The notes under the pieces are model-generated. The model did not search any database, had not been told where the DNA came from, and saw nothing but the letters and a program-made list of their open reading frames with translations. This document shows, in pieces, positions 12,957-14,032 of a stretch of DNA of 14,032 nucleotides (position 1 is its first letter; each line of letters starts with the position of its first letter). The stretch spans positions 1 through 14,032 of the forward strand of contig DNPJ01000096.1 in the NCBI GenBank assembly GCA_003501485.1, in the 5' to 3' direction. The position numbers and the translations under genes are program-made. This DNA is from Bacillota bacterium. Its GTDB lineage: Bacteria > Bacillota_I > Bacilli_A > RFN20 > CAG-826.

Positions 12957-14032
12957 ATGATTACGTACAAAGACTTAGCTAATTACATCTTCCAAGATGT
13001 GAATGAAACAATTGAAGATCTTGAAAAAAGATTTCCACAAAGAACACTCCCGTTAAATGCAGAGGTAACTCGTTTTGCACCATCGCCAACAGGCTTCTTG
13101 CATTTAGGTTCACTTTTTACCTCACTTGTTGCCTGCAAAGTAGCGCATGACACGAATGGCGTTTTCTATATCCGATTAGAGGATACTGATACAAAACGCG
13201 AAATCGAAGGTAGTGGTGAACAACTTATTACACAACTTGAGCACTTTGGAGTTATTCCAGATGAAGGATATCTTGGAAATAGCGAAAAAGGAATATACGG
13301 TCCTTATGTTCAATCTAAACGCGCTCACATATATCGCGTTTGCATTAAATATTTGATGGAACAAGGAAGGGCTTATCCTTGCTTCTGTTCTCATGAACAA
13401 ATCGAAGAGATTCGTGCTGTTCAAGAAGCAATGAAAGTTGTTCCTGGATATTATGGGGAATATGCAATGTGTAGAAATATTTCACCAGAGGAAGCACTTA
13501 ATCGCATTAAAGCAGGCGAAAAATATGTCATTCGTTTTCGTTCCCTTGGAAATCATAATGATAAAGTTACATTTCATGATTTAATTCGTGGTGATATTTC
13601 AATTGCTCAAAATGATTTAGATGTTGTTATTATGAAATCTGACGGACTTCCAACATATCATTTTGCACACGCTGTTGATGATCATTTTATGAGAACAACA
13701 ACTGTTTTACGTGGTGAAGAATGGATTGCTAGCGTACCAATTCATCTTGAATTATTTAAAGCACTGAATTTCCCATTGCCAAATTATGCTCATCTTCCTG
13801 TTATTATGAAACTTGATAACGGAAATCGTCGTAAATTATCAAAGCGTAAAGACCCTGAAGCTAGCGTTGCTCATTTTATTGAAGAAGGATTCCCTAAAGA
13901 ATCTTTAAAAGCATATTTGATGTCTATTGCTAATTCAAATTTTGAAGAATGGACTACAATTAATCATTCATTTGATATTGATGAATTTAAATTCTCTTTC
14001 GATAAAATGTCTCTTGATGGCGTCTTGTTTGA
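12957..14032 (+). CDS. gltX: Glutamyl-tRNA synthetase (3' end cut by window)
   Basis: Charges tRNA-Glu with glutamate. The first 358 residues are visible and the reading frame is open to the window edge. The class I Rossmann HIGH motif is H49-L-G-S52 in RFAPSPTGFLHLGSL. YIRLEDTDTKRE follows, then a Zn-type C-x-C (PCFC) with a later cysteine in GEYAMC. HFAHAVDDHFM and VLRGEEW follow. The KMSKS equivalent is K293-L-S-K-R297. The protein starts about 33-38 residues earlier than the common GltX, with a segment (MITYKDLANYIF through LPLNAEV). This extended form is known from some Bacillota lineages, from memory. ATG at 12957 fits the extension; no strong Shine-Dalgarno is seen. Specificity for Glu alone or for Glu and Gln cannot be read from this part. 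Confidence 0.95.
   Translation, partial: MITYKDLANYIFQDVNETIEDLEKRFPQRTLPLNAEVTRFAPSPTGFLHLGSLFTSLVACKVAHDTNGVFYIRLEDTDTKREIEGSGEQLITQLEHFGVIPDEGYLGNSEKGIYGPYVQSKRAHIYRVCIKYLMEQGRAYPCFCSHEQIEEIRAVQEAMKVVPGYYGEYAMCRNISPEEALNRIKAGEKYVIRFRSLGNHNDKVTFHDLIRGDISIAQNDLDVVIMKSDGLPTYHFAHAVDDHFMRTTTVLRGEEWIASVPIHLELFKALNFPLPNYAHLPVIMKLDNGNRRKLSKRKDPEASVAHFIEEGFPKESLKAYLMSIANSNFEEWTTINHSFDIDEFKFSFDKMSLDGVLF

Noticed and set aside
1..14032. CRISPR array, insertion sequence, phage or defence island
   Set aside because: No spaced repeats, transposase, integrase or terminal repeats are seen. The gene content is housekeeping and base composition appears uniform by eye.

Overview
This is an AT-rich bacterial chromosomal segment that looks like ordinary core genome of a low-GC member of the Bacillota (Bacilli/Mollicutes-like side, possibly an uncultured gut or host-associated lineage). 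The lineage is an inference from base composition, strong Shine-Dalgarno sites at transcription-unit starts, and the Bacillota-type cdaA/glmM/glmS set and YutG-type PgpA. All tryptophans I checked are TGG, and one gene ends in TGA. The standard bacterial code therefore fits better than the Mycoplasma/Spiroplasma code. I see no mobile element, prophage, CRISPR array or defence island.

Region 1-2361: an upstream terminator, then a promoter and a four-helix membrane protein with a cysteine-rich repeat, a charged linker and a C-terminal DUF2188 domain. A small two-helix membrane protein follows, then tRNA-Gly(CCC), a terminator-like hairpin and a cysteine-rich DUF3795 protein. Region 2397-5928: an M6-type metalloprotease lipoprotein and a cytoplasmic M3-family oligoendopeptidase, 11 bases apart and closed by a strong terminator. 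Together they suggest extracellular protein degradation followed by intracellular peptide trimming.

Region 5942-10429 is the most coherent block: pgpA-cdaA-glmM-glmS. It joins phosphatidylglycerol synthesis, c-di-AMP synthesis and the first steps to UDP-GlcNAc. Only pgpA has a strong ribosome binding site; the other three start 1-2 bases after the preceding stop codon. The usual cdaR gene between cdaA and glmM is absent. There is no room for a glmS ribozyme.

Region 10431-12799: a minus-strand membrane protein resembling the beginning of an SPFH/band-7 protein converges on glmS with a one-base gap. Divergent from it run an RDD-family membrane protein, deoD (purine nucleoside phosphorylase) and a membrane-anchored NERD-like protein that seems to lack catalytic residues. 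Region 12776-14032: a minus-strand tRNA-Gly(GCC) with its own promoter and terminator, whose promoter overlaps that of the divergent gltX (glutamyl-tRNA synthetase, cut by the window edge).

No obviously new multi-gene system is visible. The best leads are the Cys-repeat/DUF2188 membrane protein, the compact cdaR-less c-di-AMP/amino-sugar operon, the degenerate NERD protein and the overlapping tRNA/gltX promoters.
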